Shown here piece by piece: positions 8,385-17,679 of a stretch of DNA of 64,000 nt (within the stretch, counting starts at the first letter, position 1; each line of letters begins with the position of its first letter). Origin of the DNA: Candidatus Sedimenticola sp. (ex Thyasira tokunagai) (GTDB lineage: Bacteria > Pseudomonadota > Gammaproteobacteria > Chromatiales > Chromatiaceae); assembly GCA_037318855.1 (NCBI GenBank), contig CP134874.1, forward strand, positions 3,782,598-3,846,597, in the 5' to 3' direction. The position numbers were made by a program, and so were the translations under genes. The notes beneath the pieces were generated by a model, which saw only the letters and a program-made list of their open reading frames with translations, was not told where the DNA came from and did no database searches.

Positions 8385-9206
8385 ATGAGTCTCTTTTCAA
8401 AGATTGTCCATTGGTTCAAAGAGTTCGGTTACCGTCAGGTTCCGGTATGGTATGACTCATCGCGCGCAACGATTAATGAATTTAACACCATTGGGAAAAA
8501 GCTGAAGATCCTCAGGTTCATACCAAACCCTTTTCCCTTCTACGATTGGATTATGGGATTCTATGAACGCCCCTCCAACCGAGAGGCGCTGCAGGGACCT
8601 GTTATCGAAAGAGCCAGGGAAATCCTCGATGTGGGTACCGGTACCGGTTATCTGTTGGGCCGGCTTGTCAAGGTGACTGGAGAGAAGCAGCACATCACCG
8701 CGGTCGATCTGTCTGAGCAGATGCTGAAAAATTCCCAGACCTACCTTGCCAAACACAAGCTGCTGGCGCCCAGGTTGGAGTTCAAAAAGGCGGACTGCAT
8801 GTTACTGCCATGGCCAGACAATACCTTCCATGTATACCTCTCGAGCTACCTGCTTGATCTCTTGCCAGAGGCAGAACTCAGGTTGGCGCTTCGCGAGATG
8901 GAGAGGGTCCTCCTACCTGATGGTCACGCAATTCTGATCACGATGACCACGGAGTTGGAAGGCGTTTCCTGGTTAATGAGGCAGATATACCGGCTCATGA
9001 ATGAATTTTATTGCCTGGGCTACCACAAGGGCCGATGGAATCCGATATGGAAATTTCTGTTTTCCGGGTATGCACCACATTGCCGGCCGATTGCTCTCGG
9101 GAAATATCTGAGGGAGTCCGCCAACCTGATCCCCGCCTACACGAAGGTAAGCCGGGTATCTCTATTTCCGGTGCGTATCTACTACGTTCGTAAGGGCCAT
9201 GATTAA
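8385..9206 (+). CDS. SAM-dependent methyltransferase
   Basis: This 273-residue protein has a class I SAM-binding fold. The glycine motif is EILDVGTGTGYLLG, followed by the acidic turn ITAVDLSEQMLKNSQ, then DCMLLPWPDNTFHVYLSSYL as motif IV. It resembles the UbiE/Methyltransf_11/25 group, but no specific substrate family is evident. The ATG at 8385 is chosen because AGGAG lies at 8371-8375; an ATG at 8352 overlapping the previous gene is possible. Its end overlaps the next methyltransferase by eight bases, so the two are co-translated. A substrate shared with the upstream DUF2817 protein is only a guess. Confidence 0.8.
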   Translation: MSLFSKIVHWFKEFGYRQVPVWYDSSRATINEFNTIGKKLKILRFIPNPFPFYDWIMGFYERPSNREALQGPVIERAREILDVGTGTGYLLGRLVKVTGEKQHITAVDLSEQMLKNSQTYLAKHKLLAPRLEFKKADCMLLPWPDNTFHVYLSSYLLDLLPEAELRLALREMERVLLPDGHAILITMTTELEGVSWLMRQIYRLMNEFYCLGYHKGRWNPIWKFLFSGYAPHCRPIALGKYLRESANLIPAYTKVSRVSLFPVRIYYVRKGHD

Positions 9207-9909
9207 GTTCTGGCAGTTGTTAAAGGTAGCTTGGGCCGCGTTGAGTTGCCGATCCAATCAGGCTTTTTACGATCGAATCTCTCCCATCTACGATGAAGTC
9301 TTTGTAGATCATCGTATTCATGCAAAAACCATTGACGGATTGTTAAGCGGTCTCTACGCGGGCAAAGAAAAGGCGACTGTCGTGTTGGACCTCGGTTGCG
9401 GCACGGGCATGATAAGTAAGCTGCTTTCCGACAGGGGATTCAGGGTTATTGGTATTGATGTCTCTTTCGAGTCACTGCGTATTCTAGCTAGGCAAGGAGC
9501 GCAATTGCCTGTCATACAGGCTCGAGCCGAACGCTTGCCTATCAGCAATGGATGTTTGCAGAGTGTGGTGTGTCTGGGAGTCTGGCGACACTTTACGAAT
9601 CCTCAAAAGGTGCTCGATGAGGTTGCCAGGGTACTCGACAGGGATGGGATATTGATAGTTGGCTACTTCCCACCCGCAATCGCCGGACTCATACATATGA
9701 GCGCTGGACGATATGGCCAGCTATTAGCAGGACTCTACCATACGCTTTCCAGCAAGTTGGGATATTCCGACCGGGCGGATTTCGCACTGGAGCAGGAAGC
9801 TATGGAAGATGCTTCCAAGCGATTTGTAATGGTTAGCACGATAACTTCTGGAAAATATTGGCGCTTGATATCAGCTCGATATCCTAGGACGGCTGAGACG
9901 GTAGTATAG
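9199..9909 (+). CDS. SAM-dependent methyltransferase, second of a pair
   Basis: This 236-residue class I methyltransferase has the SAM motif VVLDLGCGTGMISKLL at about residues 55-70, then FRVIGIDVSFESL, and ARAERLPISNGCLQSVVCLG as the acceptor-side motif. The N-terminal NQAFYDRISPIYDEVF is typical of UbiE-like small-molecule methyltransferases. It overlaps the preceding methyltransferase by eight bases. The two are only distantly alike, so they probably act at different steps. The C-terminus (ARYPRTAETVV) has no recognisable motif. The substrate is unknown. Confidence 0.8.
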   Translation: MIKFWQLLKVAWAALSCRSNQAFYDRISPIYDEVFVDHRIHAKTIDGLLSGLYAGKEKATVVLDLGCGTGMISKLLSDRGFRVIGIDVSFESLRILARQGAQLPVIQARAERLPISNGCLQSVVCLGVWRHFTNPQKVLDEVARVLDRDGILIVGYFPPAIAGLIHMSAGRYGQLLAGLYHTLSSKLGYSDRADFALEQEAMEDASKRFVMVSTITSGKYWRLISARYPRTAETVV

Positions 9910-10398
9910 CGCACAGATTATGTTGGTTTGGTCCGCGCCATACAGAAGGCAAGTCGGTTGTCTGTGATCCTTATAGTAACTTCCGCTTATGGCACACTCC
10001 GGAAGTAGGATCATAATCCCCAAATGTCTGCTGTTGGCCGATTACAGCCGAATGATCCGTTGCCCATTATGTCCGCTTTGTGCTGGTAGCGGAAGTTAGA
10101 GTATGTCTCTCTGAAGTCTGTTCCTGGCCGGTTTTCGACTCTTTACCCGCCCTCAAACCAACGATTCCAGTCTAGAGTCTCTTCTGCGACCAAAACGGAA
10201 CCTCCAAACTCAAACTGTGTGCGATTCAGTTTCAGCGAAAGCGGTCATTCGACTGGTACCTGCATAACATCTAACTTTTGGCTGTAAGCGGCTGTACGTC
10301 AACAGTGAAATGAAATAATCATGCCCTCCGGTAACTGGCAAATAAACCACCCAACGGCATACTTCAGGCAACTAATAAAAGTTGCAAGGATCGCAACT

Positions 10399-10593
10399 GT
10401 GAATAATCACCCTATCACCACCCGTCCACCTTCCTCAGGCGAAGCGTTGGAACGCTTCACTGATGAGACCACCGGCTAACCGGAACGGCTGGATGCACTG
10501 GCCTGTCAACTACTGACTCTCGAACTCGCCATTTCTGGCCTCTATACTACCGTGCTGAAACTGATCCATGGCAAAGAACGGTGGTTTTCCTAA
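10399..10593 (+). pseudogene. Small gene broken by a nonsense codon
   Basis: From the GTG at 10399 a frame runs 26 codons, meets TAA at 10477-10479, then continues open for 37 more codons to TAA at 10591-10593. The second half reads like a helical protein (PERLDALACQLLTLELAISG, then LYTTVLKLIHGKERWFS). Removing the internal stop gives a coherent peptide of about 64 residues. The protein is not recognised; codon-like composition on both sides of the stop is the only support. Confidence 0.35.
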
Positions 10594-10729
10594 AGAAGTG
10601 CTTTGTGCTCGCTAAAATCCATGTGGATGTGACACGATACATTGCTAGGTGCAGTGAAATAGGTTGATTTTATGATTTTAAATTCTTACCCTTGACCGAC
10701 ACTCCGACCATCGCTAACCTTACATTTCA

Positions 10730-10756
10730 AGCCTCCCCAGGCTCGTAGGGGAGGCT
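10730..10756. other. GC-rich hairpin upstream of the caspase-like gene
   Basis: Nine-base perfect arms (AGCCTCCCC and complement) enclose a nine-base loop. Only a weak T-rich tail follows on the + strand, so it may be a weak terminator or a leader structure for the gene at 10848. Confidence 0.4.
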
Positions 10757-10847
10757 GGATTTCTTATCCCTGGTCCGAGCCTTGATCAGGTGACCGGTGT
10801 GGGGGCCGCGCACTTATGTCCTGCCATGGCGTACAAGGAGTCTTGCG

Positions 10848-11381
10848 ATGAAGAAAGAGAGGTACTGCGTCTACAACCCATTCACGAAACTCGTGATGAG
10901 CTATCGAAATCCGAAAAGACCACTACACAATCCATTGACAAGAGTTTCCGGGGTCTCAGTTCGTCGGTACATGCTGGACCAGCCGGCACTGCTGGCAGAC
11001 GTAGAGCAGACGCACATCTTGTATGTTGTAGGTCACTGTAGTCCAGGCTCAAGTCAGATTTCGAGTGGTGGCGAGGATGACGAGAGCATAGATGCCGATG
11101 AGCTAGCTCGTCGGATAAGGGCGAACGGCCTACCACTTGATCGACTTAAAATGAAGCTTTGGGCGTGTAACGCGGGGAGGGGTACCCTCTTTCATCGGGC
11201 ATTCGCGAGAAAGCTGATCAGAAGCTTGCGCAAAGTTGGTTACAGTCAGATCGCTGTGGACGCCTATACCTTGACCCTGGGAAAGCGGCAGAGCTTCGAT
11301 GACGGTCTGTGGCACAACCGAGCGTACGGGAAGCAAGGCGAGCAAGTCAGAGCAAGCGCGCATAGGAGGACGTTCCGTTGA
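10848..11381 (+). CDS. Orphan caspase-fold (clan CD, C80-like) protein
   Basis: This 177-residue protein looks like a free-standing caspase-like cysteine peptidase domain. The pattern is a hydrophobic strand ending in the catalytic His (ILYVVGHCSPGSS, His63), a loop and helix (DADELARRIRANGLP), a second strand ending in the candidate catalytic Cys (KMKLWACNAGRG, Cys107), then a helix (FHRAFARKLIRSLRKVGYSQ) and a further strand (IAVDAYTL). This is the order of the autoprocessing domain of MARTX and related toxins (peptidase C80) and of CHAT-like peptidases. There is no signal peptide, toxin domain or partner gene in frame. AAGGAG lies 7 bases before the ATG at 10848. An IS3 transposase remnant follows. 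The fold call is inference from motifs. Confidence 0.6.
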   Translation: MKKERYCVYNPFTKLVMSYRNPKRPLHNPLTRVSGVSVRRYMLDQPALLADVEQTHILYVVGHCSPGSSQISSGGEDDESIDADELARRIRANGLPLDRLKMKLWACNAGRGTLFHRAFARKLIRSLRKVGYSQIAVDAYTLTLGKRQSFDDGLWHNRAYGKQGEQVRASAHRRTFR

Positions 11382-11458
11382 TGTATCGGATGAAGGCGCA
11401 TCACGACTGATCCGCAGATGGTCTAATAGGGCACGACGGCGTATACGTTATCACTTAG

Positions 11459-11593
11459 CGCATGGCTGATTTGGTTGTAGCGCAGCAATCTATAGACCGG
11501 ATGTTTCCGTTCAGAATTATAAAACTCCAAGTAGTCACCAATTCCGGAACCTGCTTCAGTCACAGACTCATAGGCCAGCAGGTAGACATCAGA
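11459..11593 (-). pseudogene. IS3-family transposase C-terminal remnant
   Basis: On the minus strand an open stretch reads DVYLLAYESVTEAGSGIGDY, then LEFYNSERKHPVYRLLRYNQ. This is the characteristic end of the integrase core (rve) of IS3-family transposases, where a Y-x-FYN-x-x-R-x-H motif precedes the final helix. The rest of the element, including the catalytic DD residues and the inverted repeats, is missing. It is old debris beside the caspase-like gene. Confidence 0.65.
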
Positions 11594-11674
11594 AAAGCTT
11601 TTTCATGTATGGATTTTCTAGCGATGACCTTATTAGTAAACGCGACAATAGGCTGGTTTATATCACTCTTTTCA

Positions 11675-12697
11675 CTAAACCTTAAAACTCCCCACCATAT
11701 GCTTTAAATTGCCGGCAAGCTCTGCCAAATGTTCGCTGGCTTGAGCGGTTTCTTTGGAGCCTGCCGTAGTCTGGGCTGCAATATTGGAGATGCTGGCCAC
11801 ATTCCGCTGAATGTCTTCCGCTACTGCATTCTGTTCTTCAGCGGCACCCGCTACTTGCTCATTGATTTCAGAGATACTCTCCACTGAGGTAGTAATCGCA
11901 CGTAATGACTCACCTGCCAGTGAGACCTCATGCGCACCCTCCCGGGCACGCACCCTGCCCTTCTCCATAGAGGCTACAGCGTTGCGCGCCGCACTCTGCA
12001 AACGCTCGATCATCTCCTGAATCTCAGTTGTCGAATCCTGCGTTCGCGCTGCCAGGGTACGCACCTCGTCCGCCACCACGGCAAAACCACGCCCCTGTTC
12101 TCCAGCCCGTGCCGCCTCGATTGCGGCATTCAACGCCAATAGATTTGTCTGATCAGCAATTCCACGAATCACATCCAGCACACCACCAATACTCTCGCTA
12201 TCCACCGCCAGTTTCTGAATCACATCTGCTGTAGTAACTACCTCATCGGCCAGCTCATTGATGTGTTTCATTGTGCTCATTACCACATCAAGACCCTTGC
12301 CGGTCTCTTCCCGGGCGGTGTGGGTTGCCTCAGCCGCGTCGACAGTATTTTTTGCAACCTCCCGCACAGTAGTTACCATCTGTTGCATGGCAATGGCGAC
12401 GTGATCTGTCGCAGCCTGCTGCTCTCTAATGCCTTCACCCGTCTTCTCTGTCACCATATAGGTCTGCTCTGCAGCGGAAGAGAGCTGTTCAGAAACCCCG
12501 CGAATTTCCAGTACCATATCCTGAATAGCCTGTATAAATGAGTTGAACCAGTGTGACAGCTCACCCAATTCGGTACCCTTCTTCTCACTCAACCTCTGAG
12601 TGAGATTCCCTTCTCCTTCAGCGATATCGTGCAGGTGCGCAACAACCTGCCCCAAGGGGCGTTTAATACTGAGGGTAATAAAAAACCCAAGCACTAG
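11675..12697 (-). pseudogene. Chemoreceptor (MCP), 3' part after IS insertion
   Basis: This is the C-terminal part of a methyl-accepting chemotaxis protein: the end of TM2 (LVLGFFITLSIKRPL), a HAMP domain (HLHDIAEGEGNLTQRL), and a long coiled-coil signalling domain with the conserved hairpin tip DQTNLLALNAAIEAARAGEQ and GFAVVADEVRTLA. Joined to 14270-14942 across the IS, with one copy of the CTAG duplication kept, the frame is restored through TM2 and gives a 563-residue receptor. As it stands the signalling domain has lost its promoter and sensor. An in-frame start inside the IS end could give a soluble fragment, but nothing shows it is made. Confidence 0.92.
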
Positions 12698-14269
12698 CCC
12701 GCATGTTTCACCCAGCATTCGATTCGATGCTTTTTAACCCATACTAAGCAAGTCAGAAGCAAGATAGGAATGTATATCTTATCGAAGGTGGTTTTCTGAC
12801 AATCAAAGCACACCTCCCCCTTACCCCCATTGTTTATCATCGTGCCGGGGCGGCACTCCTTGAGAACTATCCGGGTCGCAGACGAGCAACCACCAAGGCG
12901 AAGAGATCCTGATAAGGGTAAGCGCTGGAGAGCAGGAAGCGGATACGGCGCGTATTGCGCAGCATAACTGCACCGATCTTTAACAACTTGATCCGAAGCG
13001 TGCCTACTTGGCCTCTCGCCAGTTCTGTGCCCTTGAGCGCCAACCGGCGGATACTCTCCATCAGCACATAAGCCAGGCTGGAGAGGAGTAACCGGAACTG
13101 ATTCGCCCACCAATAGTGGGCACTGGTACGATCTGCAAAGAGCCCCATCTGCTGCTCTTTAATCCGGTTCTCCATCTCGCCACGGGCACAGTAGAGATCA
13201 TCGTAGAGTGCCTGCTTGTCACCTTCCAGATTGGTGACGATGAAACGTGGATTGCGCCCCTTGTCTGTGACCTCCAGCTTAGCAATGACCTGGCGAGTAT
13301 GTTTCCAACTCTTGGCGGCATAGTGCAACCGGAAGAACTCCCGCTGTTTCTCGCCAGTCAGTTCGACAAGTTGTTCAACAATCTGCATACCCGGTTCAAT
13401 CATCTGCTCCAGCCGCTTATTGCGGGCAATACCAATGATGTACTTCACACCACGGCGTTCACACCAGTCCAGCATTCTATGGCGACAGAACCCGGAGTCT
13501 CCTCGGAAGATGATCTGAACATCGGGCCATTCCTGGCGCAAGCCGTTTCGTCAGTAACGCCAGAATCGCCCATGTATGTTTCGCCCCGTCAACATTGCTG
13601 GGCCTCAGGTAGCTGATGAGCAATTGATCACCACAAAAGACATAGAGGGGAAGAAAACAGTAGTGGTCATAATAGCCATGGAAAAAGCGTCCCTCCTGCA
13701 TACCATGAACTTGATCATCGGTGGCATCAAAGTCCAGGATCAACTCATCGGGAGGAGAGTCAAAAGAAGCGATGAATTGGTCGATCAACACCCTATGGAT
13801 ATCGACTGCCGCCTTTCTTCCAGTACGGCCCTCAAGCCGACAGAGGGTAGACTGACTACCCAATTTCTGTTCCCGGTCGACAGCCGTCTGCAAAGCAGGA
13901 TCATTACGCAGGGTTTTGTGATCGTTGAGGTCTTCATAGCCCAAGCCTAGACCGTAAACACGTTGTCGTAGCAGGCTCAGTTGGGAGTGAGTGATGTAAT
14001 CAGGATTTCGCGGATCTGGAATGACGGCATCAACCGCTTTCATTAAACCGAGTCGCCTGTCGATCTGTCTCAGTAGAAGCACACCCCCATCTGAAGTAAT
14101 GTCGCCGCCGCTAAATTCGGCCTGTACCTTGCGGCGTTTAAGGACTGGAAATTCCAGAACAGTTTGGTTACAGTTTGTCACAGGCAGAATCCTTTTCGAT
14201 TACAGTGTAAGTAACTGAATTATATCGAATATACGAGGATTCTGCCTTTTATTTTGTGAAATATTGGGG
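12698..14269 (-). mobile_element. IS1380-family insertion sequence, copy 1 (defective)
   Basis: The element is 1572 bp with imperfect terminal repeats (CCCCAATATTTCAC at the transposase 5' side, CCCGCATGTTTCAC at the other) and is flanked by a 4-bp target duplication, CTAG (12694-12697 and 14270-14273). It sits inside a chemoreceptor gene. It is almost identical to copy 2 at 20587-22157. The visible differences are one substitution (Asp for Gly in the transposase, near 13668) and one extra base near 13541 that breaks the transposase frame. Insertion is therefore recent. Confidence 0.93.
12867..14181 (-). pseudogene. IS1380-type transposase, frameshifted
   Basis: The 5' part (14181 to about 13541) encodes the N-terminal half, starting MTNCNQTVLEFPVLKRRKV. 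The 3' part (about 13541 to 12867) continues in another frame from RQEWPDVQIIFRGDSGF. Comparison with the intact copy shows a single extra base in the run at 13541-13542. A DDE transposase split at this point, between the first and later catalytic segments, should be inactive, though it could be mobilised by the intact copy. Confidence 0.9.
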
Positions 14270-14942
14270 CTAGCGCCAAAACCAGCCCTCCGACAATAAC
14301 AACCAAAGAGGCAAGCGTTGCACTGTTAGATGCTTGACTTGTGCCTGTCAGAGCACTGTTTTGAATATTCCAGCCTACATGCTCAACTTCATCCAGAAGG
14401 ACAATAATCTCTTCTGCATTGGCATCTGCCTCTGTATCCAAGCTATGTCGCTTAGCGGCTACGGCATCAGATTGGATACTGCTACTGAAACCCAACAAAA
14501 CCAGATCATGGACCTGTTCTACTCTTTTCATCAAGAGATGGTCGTGCACATGCTCAACATCCGTGAGCAGCTTTTTAAGCTGGTCGATCACTTGCTTACC
14601 GGCCAGTTGTCTGGATTGCTCATTGAGGATACCGTGCATCTTCACTATCAGTGCAGCGAGCTCTCCTTTCTGGGCTTGTGATGCCTGCCAAAACGACTCC
14701 ATCTCCCCCCTATCTTCGGAGCTCAGCATCTCCATAATGTGCAGTTGCTGAGAACGGATAGCCATTTTCATCCTCATGGCTGTATCGATAAGAGGTGCAG
14801 AACTGATAACCTTCTCAGACTCCCTGTTTATCTGAGACATACCGTGATAGTTGACACCACCAACCACTAGAATAACGACAGCAAGCAGGCCAAAACAGGC
14901 CACCAGTCTTGCCATAATTGAGATATTATTTAGAAAACCCAT
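14270..14942 (-). pseudogene. Chemoreceptor (MCP), 5' part before IS insertion
   Basis: This is the N-terminal part of the interrupted receptor: TM1 (LVACFGLLAVVILVVGGVNY), a periplasmic four-helix-bundle sensor region of about 170 residues, and the start of TM2 (LASLVVIVGGLVLALA). The frame breaks at the CTAG target duplication, after which the IS end adds a few residues (PIFHKIKGRILVYSI) and a stop. A truncated membrane protein without HAMP or signalling domain could still be translated. No ligand can be inferred. Confidence 0.9.
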
Positions 14943-15240
14943 AGACTCCCCATACCCTCACTTCTACCACCTGAACCGCTTCTCTAATTCTGCCATCAAA
15001 TCTGATCAAATTGGGCTCAATCCCCGTAATAGTGGATTGATTGGCTGATCGCTAAGGCCCGCACCCTGCAAATGGCTGCCGGCCTGACACAAGCCAACAC
15101 TCAATAGCGTGATACCAAACACTATTTACTGCAACTTGAGACAATTTCACAATGATCAACATCTCACATAAGAACCATAGGTTTGCTAGCGGCAGCTTAT
15201 CGGTTTTATTAAATACGGACGGCCATACTTTGTTCTACAT
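14943..15240. other. Intergenic region between the MCP start and kbl end
   Basis: It should hold the promoter of the interrupted receptor near 14950-15010. No repeat or gene-like frame is convincing. Confidence 0.4.
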
Positions 15241-16431
15241 TCAAAGTCCCATTTCCCCTTTCACCGCATTGAAATACTCCATGGAAAGAGCCAGCTCATC
15301 CATGGTATGAGCGGCGGATATCTGAGTACGAATACGCGCCTTACCATCAGGCACCACAGGGTAGGAGAAGGCAATGACATAGACCCCCTTCTCCAACATT
15401 CTGGCGGCAAACTCTACCGCAACAGATGCATCGTAGAGCATGATCGGACAGATAGGGTGACTGCCGGGAAGGATATCAAACCCATGCCCACTCATTCCCT
15501 GACGGAAGAAGCGGGTATTCTCTTCGAGCCGGTCATGCAGTTCACTGGAACGACCAAGCAGCTCCAGTGCCTTAATCGCTCCCGCCACCACCGGTGGCGC
15601 CAAGGTATTGGAGAAGAGGTAGGGGCGCGAGCGCTGACGCAGTAGTTCAACGATTTCACGGCGACCACTGGTATAACCGCCACCGGCCCCACCCAGCGCC
15701 TTGCCCAGGGTGCCGGTGATGATATCCACGCGATCCACACAACCGCGGTATTCGTGAGTGCCACGCCCACGCTTGCCGACAAGTCCAACGCCATGGCTAT
15801 CGTCGAAATGAACCAAAGCATTGTAGGTTTCAGCCAGATCACAGATACGGTCAAGCTGAGCGACCGTACCATCCATGGAGAATACCCCATCGGTGGAGAT
15901 CAGTTTGAAGCGGGCACCGTCAGCATCCGCAGCCTTTAGTTGTCCCTCAAGATCAGTCATATCACTGTTGTGGTAGCGGTAGCGTTTTGCCTTGCTCAGG
16001 CGTATACCATCGATGATTGAGGCGTGATTCAGCTCATCGGAGATCACTGCATCCTCCGCTCCCAACAAAGCTTCATATAGCCCGCCATTAGCGTCGAAAC
16101 AGGAGGGGTAGAGGATAGTATCCTCTGTACTGAGAAACTCACTCAGCTTGGCTTCCAGCCGCTTATGAATTGACTGGGTGCCACAGATAAAGCGTACCGA
16201 AGCAAGGCCATAGCCCCACTCTTCAAGCCCTCGGTGGGCCGCCTCCACCACCTCGGGGTGCTGGGCCAGCCCAAGGTAGTTATTGGCACAGAGGTTGATT
16301 ACCTGCCGGTGGCCAGGCACATCCACATGACTTCCCTGAGGGGTGGTAATGATGCGCTCATCCTTATAGAGCCCGGCACTGTGAATAGTCTCAAGCTGCT
16401 GCTGCAGATGTTGTTTGAAATCTTGGTACAT
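15241..16431 (-). CDS. kbl: 2-amino-3-ketobutyrate coenzyme A ligase
   Basis: This PLP enzyme cleaves 2-amino-3-ketobutyrate with CoA to glycine and acetyl-CoA, the second step of threonine degradation after Tdh. The 396-residue product has the alpha-oxoamine synthase fold with VINLCANNYLGLAQHPEV near the N-terminus, the aspartate/His pair in VHFDDSHGVGLVG, and the PLP lysine in GTLGKALGGAGGGYTSG. The ATG at 16431 (MYQDFKQHL) is chosen because it fits the family N-terminus; an upstream start at 16455 would overlap tdh. It lies 11 bases after the tdh stop, on the same strand, as in E. coli where the gene order is reversed. Confidence 0.95.
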   Translation of the reverse strand: MYQDFKQHLQQQLETIHSAGLYKDERIITTPQGSHVDVPGHRQVINLCANNYLGLAQHPEVVEAAHRGLEEWGYGLASVRFICGTQSIHKRLEAKLSEFLSTEDTILYPSCFDANGGLYEALLGAEDAVISDELNHASIIDGIRLSKAKRYRYHNSDMTDLEGQLKAADADGARFKLISTDGVFSMDGTVAQLDRICDLAETYNALVHFDDSHGVGLVGKRGRGTHEYRGCVDRVDIITGTLGKALGGAGGGYTSGRREIVELLRQRSRPYLFSNTLAPPVVAGAIKALELLGRSSELHDRLEENTRFFRQGMSGHGFDILPGSHPICPIMLYDASVAVEFAARMLEKGVYVIAFSYPVVPDGKARIRTQISAAHTMDELALSMEYFNAVKGEMGL

Positions 16432-16442
16432 AGCAGACCCCT

Positions 16443-17480
16443 TCAACTCTCCCAATCGAGAATCACCTTGCCCGACTCACCCGTGCGCATCACATCGAAG
16501 CCCAGCTGAAACTCATCAGCGGAAAAACGGTGAGTAATGATTGGAGAGATATCCAGACCACTATCGATCATTACCGACATTTTGTACCAGGTCTCATACA
16601 TCTCACGGCCATAGATGCCCTTGATGGTAAGCATATTGAACACCACCTTGTTCCAGTCGATAGACATCTCCCCAGACGGTAGCCCGAGCATGGCGATCTT
16701 GCCGCCGTGGCACATATTGTCGAGCATAGCGGCAACCGCCGAGGGGTTACCGGACATCTCCAGGCCAACATCAAAACCCTCCGCCATTCCCAGCTCCCGT
16801 TGCACATCCTCCAGCCGTTCACTGCGCACATCCACTGTACGGGTAGCTCCCAACCGTGACGCCAGGTTGAGCCGGTAGGGGTTGATATCAGTAATCACTA
16901 CATGACGCGCTCCAGCATGGCGGCAGACCGCCACCGCCATGGCACCAATGGGACCTGCGCCGGTAATCAGTACATCCTCACCTACCAAATCATATTTAAG
17001 TGCGGTGTGGACAGCGTTGCCGAATGGATCGAATAGAGCAGCAATATCCAGATCAGTTGCCGGGCGATGCTCCCAAACATTAGACATCGGCAGTGACACA
17101 TACTCGGCAAAGGCCCCCTGGCGGTTCACCCCTATACCACTGGTATGAGCACAGAGATGGCGACGTCCGGCCATACAGTTGCGGCAGCGCCCGCACACCA
17201 CATGTCCCTCACCGGAGACGATCTCTCCCGGTCTAAAGTCGTTGACGTTATCACCCACTGCCACGATCTCACCAACAAACTCATGGCCCACCACCATCGG
17301 TACTGGGATGGTTTTTTGCGCCCAGGCGTCCCAGTTATAGATATGGATATCGGTACCACAGATGGCGGTACGCTTTACCTTGATCAACACATCGTTGATA
17401 CCAATGCTCGGCACCGGCACCTGCTCCATCCAGATGCCCTCTTCAGGTTTTGCTTTCACCAGCGCCCGCATAGTTTCCAT
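16443..17480 (-). CDS. tdh: L-threonine 3-dehydrogenase
   Basis: This cytoplasmic zinc enzyme oxidises threonine to 2-amino-3-ketobutyrate with NAD+. It belongs to the medium-chain dehydrogenase family and is closely similar to E. coli Tdh: catalytic zinc region RTAICGTDIHIYNWDAW and GHEFVGE, structural zinc cysteines in CGRCRNC and HLC, and the nucleotide-binding motif ITGAGPIGAMA. The first ATG (17480) has GGTGG upstream; the second (17471) would match the E. coli start (MRALVKAK) exactly. It heads the tdh-kbl operon. A palindromic repeat lies in its leader (17533-17619). Confidence 0.96.
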   Translation of the reverse strand: METMRALVKAKPEEGIWMEQVPVPSIGINDVLIKVKRTAICGTDIHIYNWDAWAQKTIPVPMVVGHEFVGEIVAVGDNVNDFRPGEIVSGEGHVVCGRCRNCMAGRRHLCAHTSGIGVNRQGAFAEYVSLPMSNVWEHRPATDLDIAALFDPFGNAVHTALKYDLVGEDVLITGAGPIGAMAVAVCRHAGARHVVITDINPYRLNLASRLGATRTVDVRSERLEDVQRELGMAEGFDVGLEMSGNPSAVAAMLDNMCHGGKIAMLGLPSGEMSIDWNKVVFNMLTIKGIYGREMYETWYKMSVMIDSGLDISPIITHRFSADEFQLGFDVMRTGESGKVILDWES

Positions 17481-17532
17481 TTTACCACCGACCTTTTTTC
17501 GTTATTCAACGTCGAAGTGCAGTACCTCCTAT

Positions 17533-17619
17533 CCCCACAGGGAGAGGATTAGGATGAGGGGATCAATAGGTAACTTATTGATTTAATACACCCTCATCCT
17601 AACCTTCTCCCTCGTAGGG
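17533..17619. repeat. Palindromic repeat of the CCCTCATCCTAACC type
   Basis: The left arm (17533-17561) reads GGGAGAGGATTAGGATGAGG and the right arm (17591-17619) is its near complement. An AT-rich spacer of about 30 bases lies between. This GGATTAGGATGAGGG palindrome is a widespread proteobacterial intergenic repeat. Here it separates the tdh promoter region from the MocR gene end. Confidence 0.8.
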
Positions 17620-17679
17620 AGAAGGGACTGGAGCTTTTTACGACAACCCACCGTCCAAGTATAGGTCTGATTCATCACC

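Larger units (their letters stand above)
9910..10847. other. Long intergenic region with decayed sequence
   Basis: This stretch holds dispersed-repeat motifs around 9970-10130 (GCCCATTATGTCCGCTTTG, nearly repeated in reverse near 25550-25575), a small broken frame at 10399-10593, and a GC-rich hairpin at 10730-10756 (AGCCTCCCC and complement). No intact gene is supported. Confidence 0.5.

Noticed and set aside
17533..17619. Inverted GGATTAGGATGAGG sequence considered as a terminator
   Set aside because: The arms are too far apart with no T-run, and the sequence is a common dispersed repeat.
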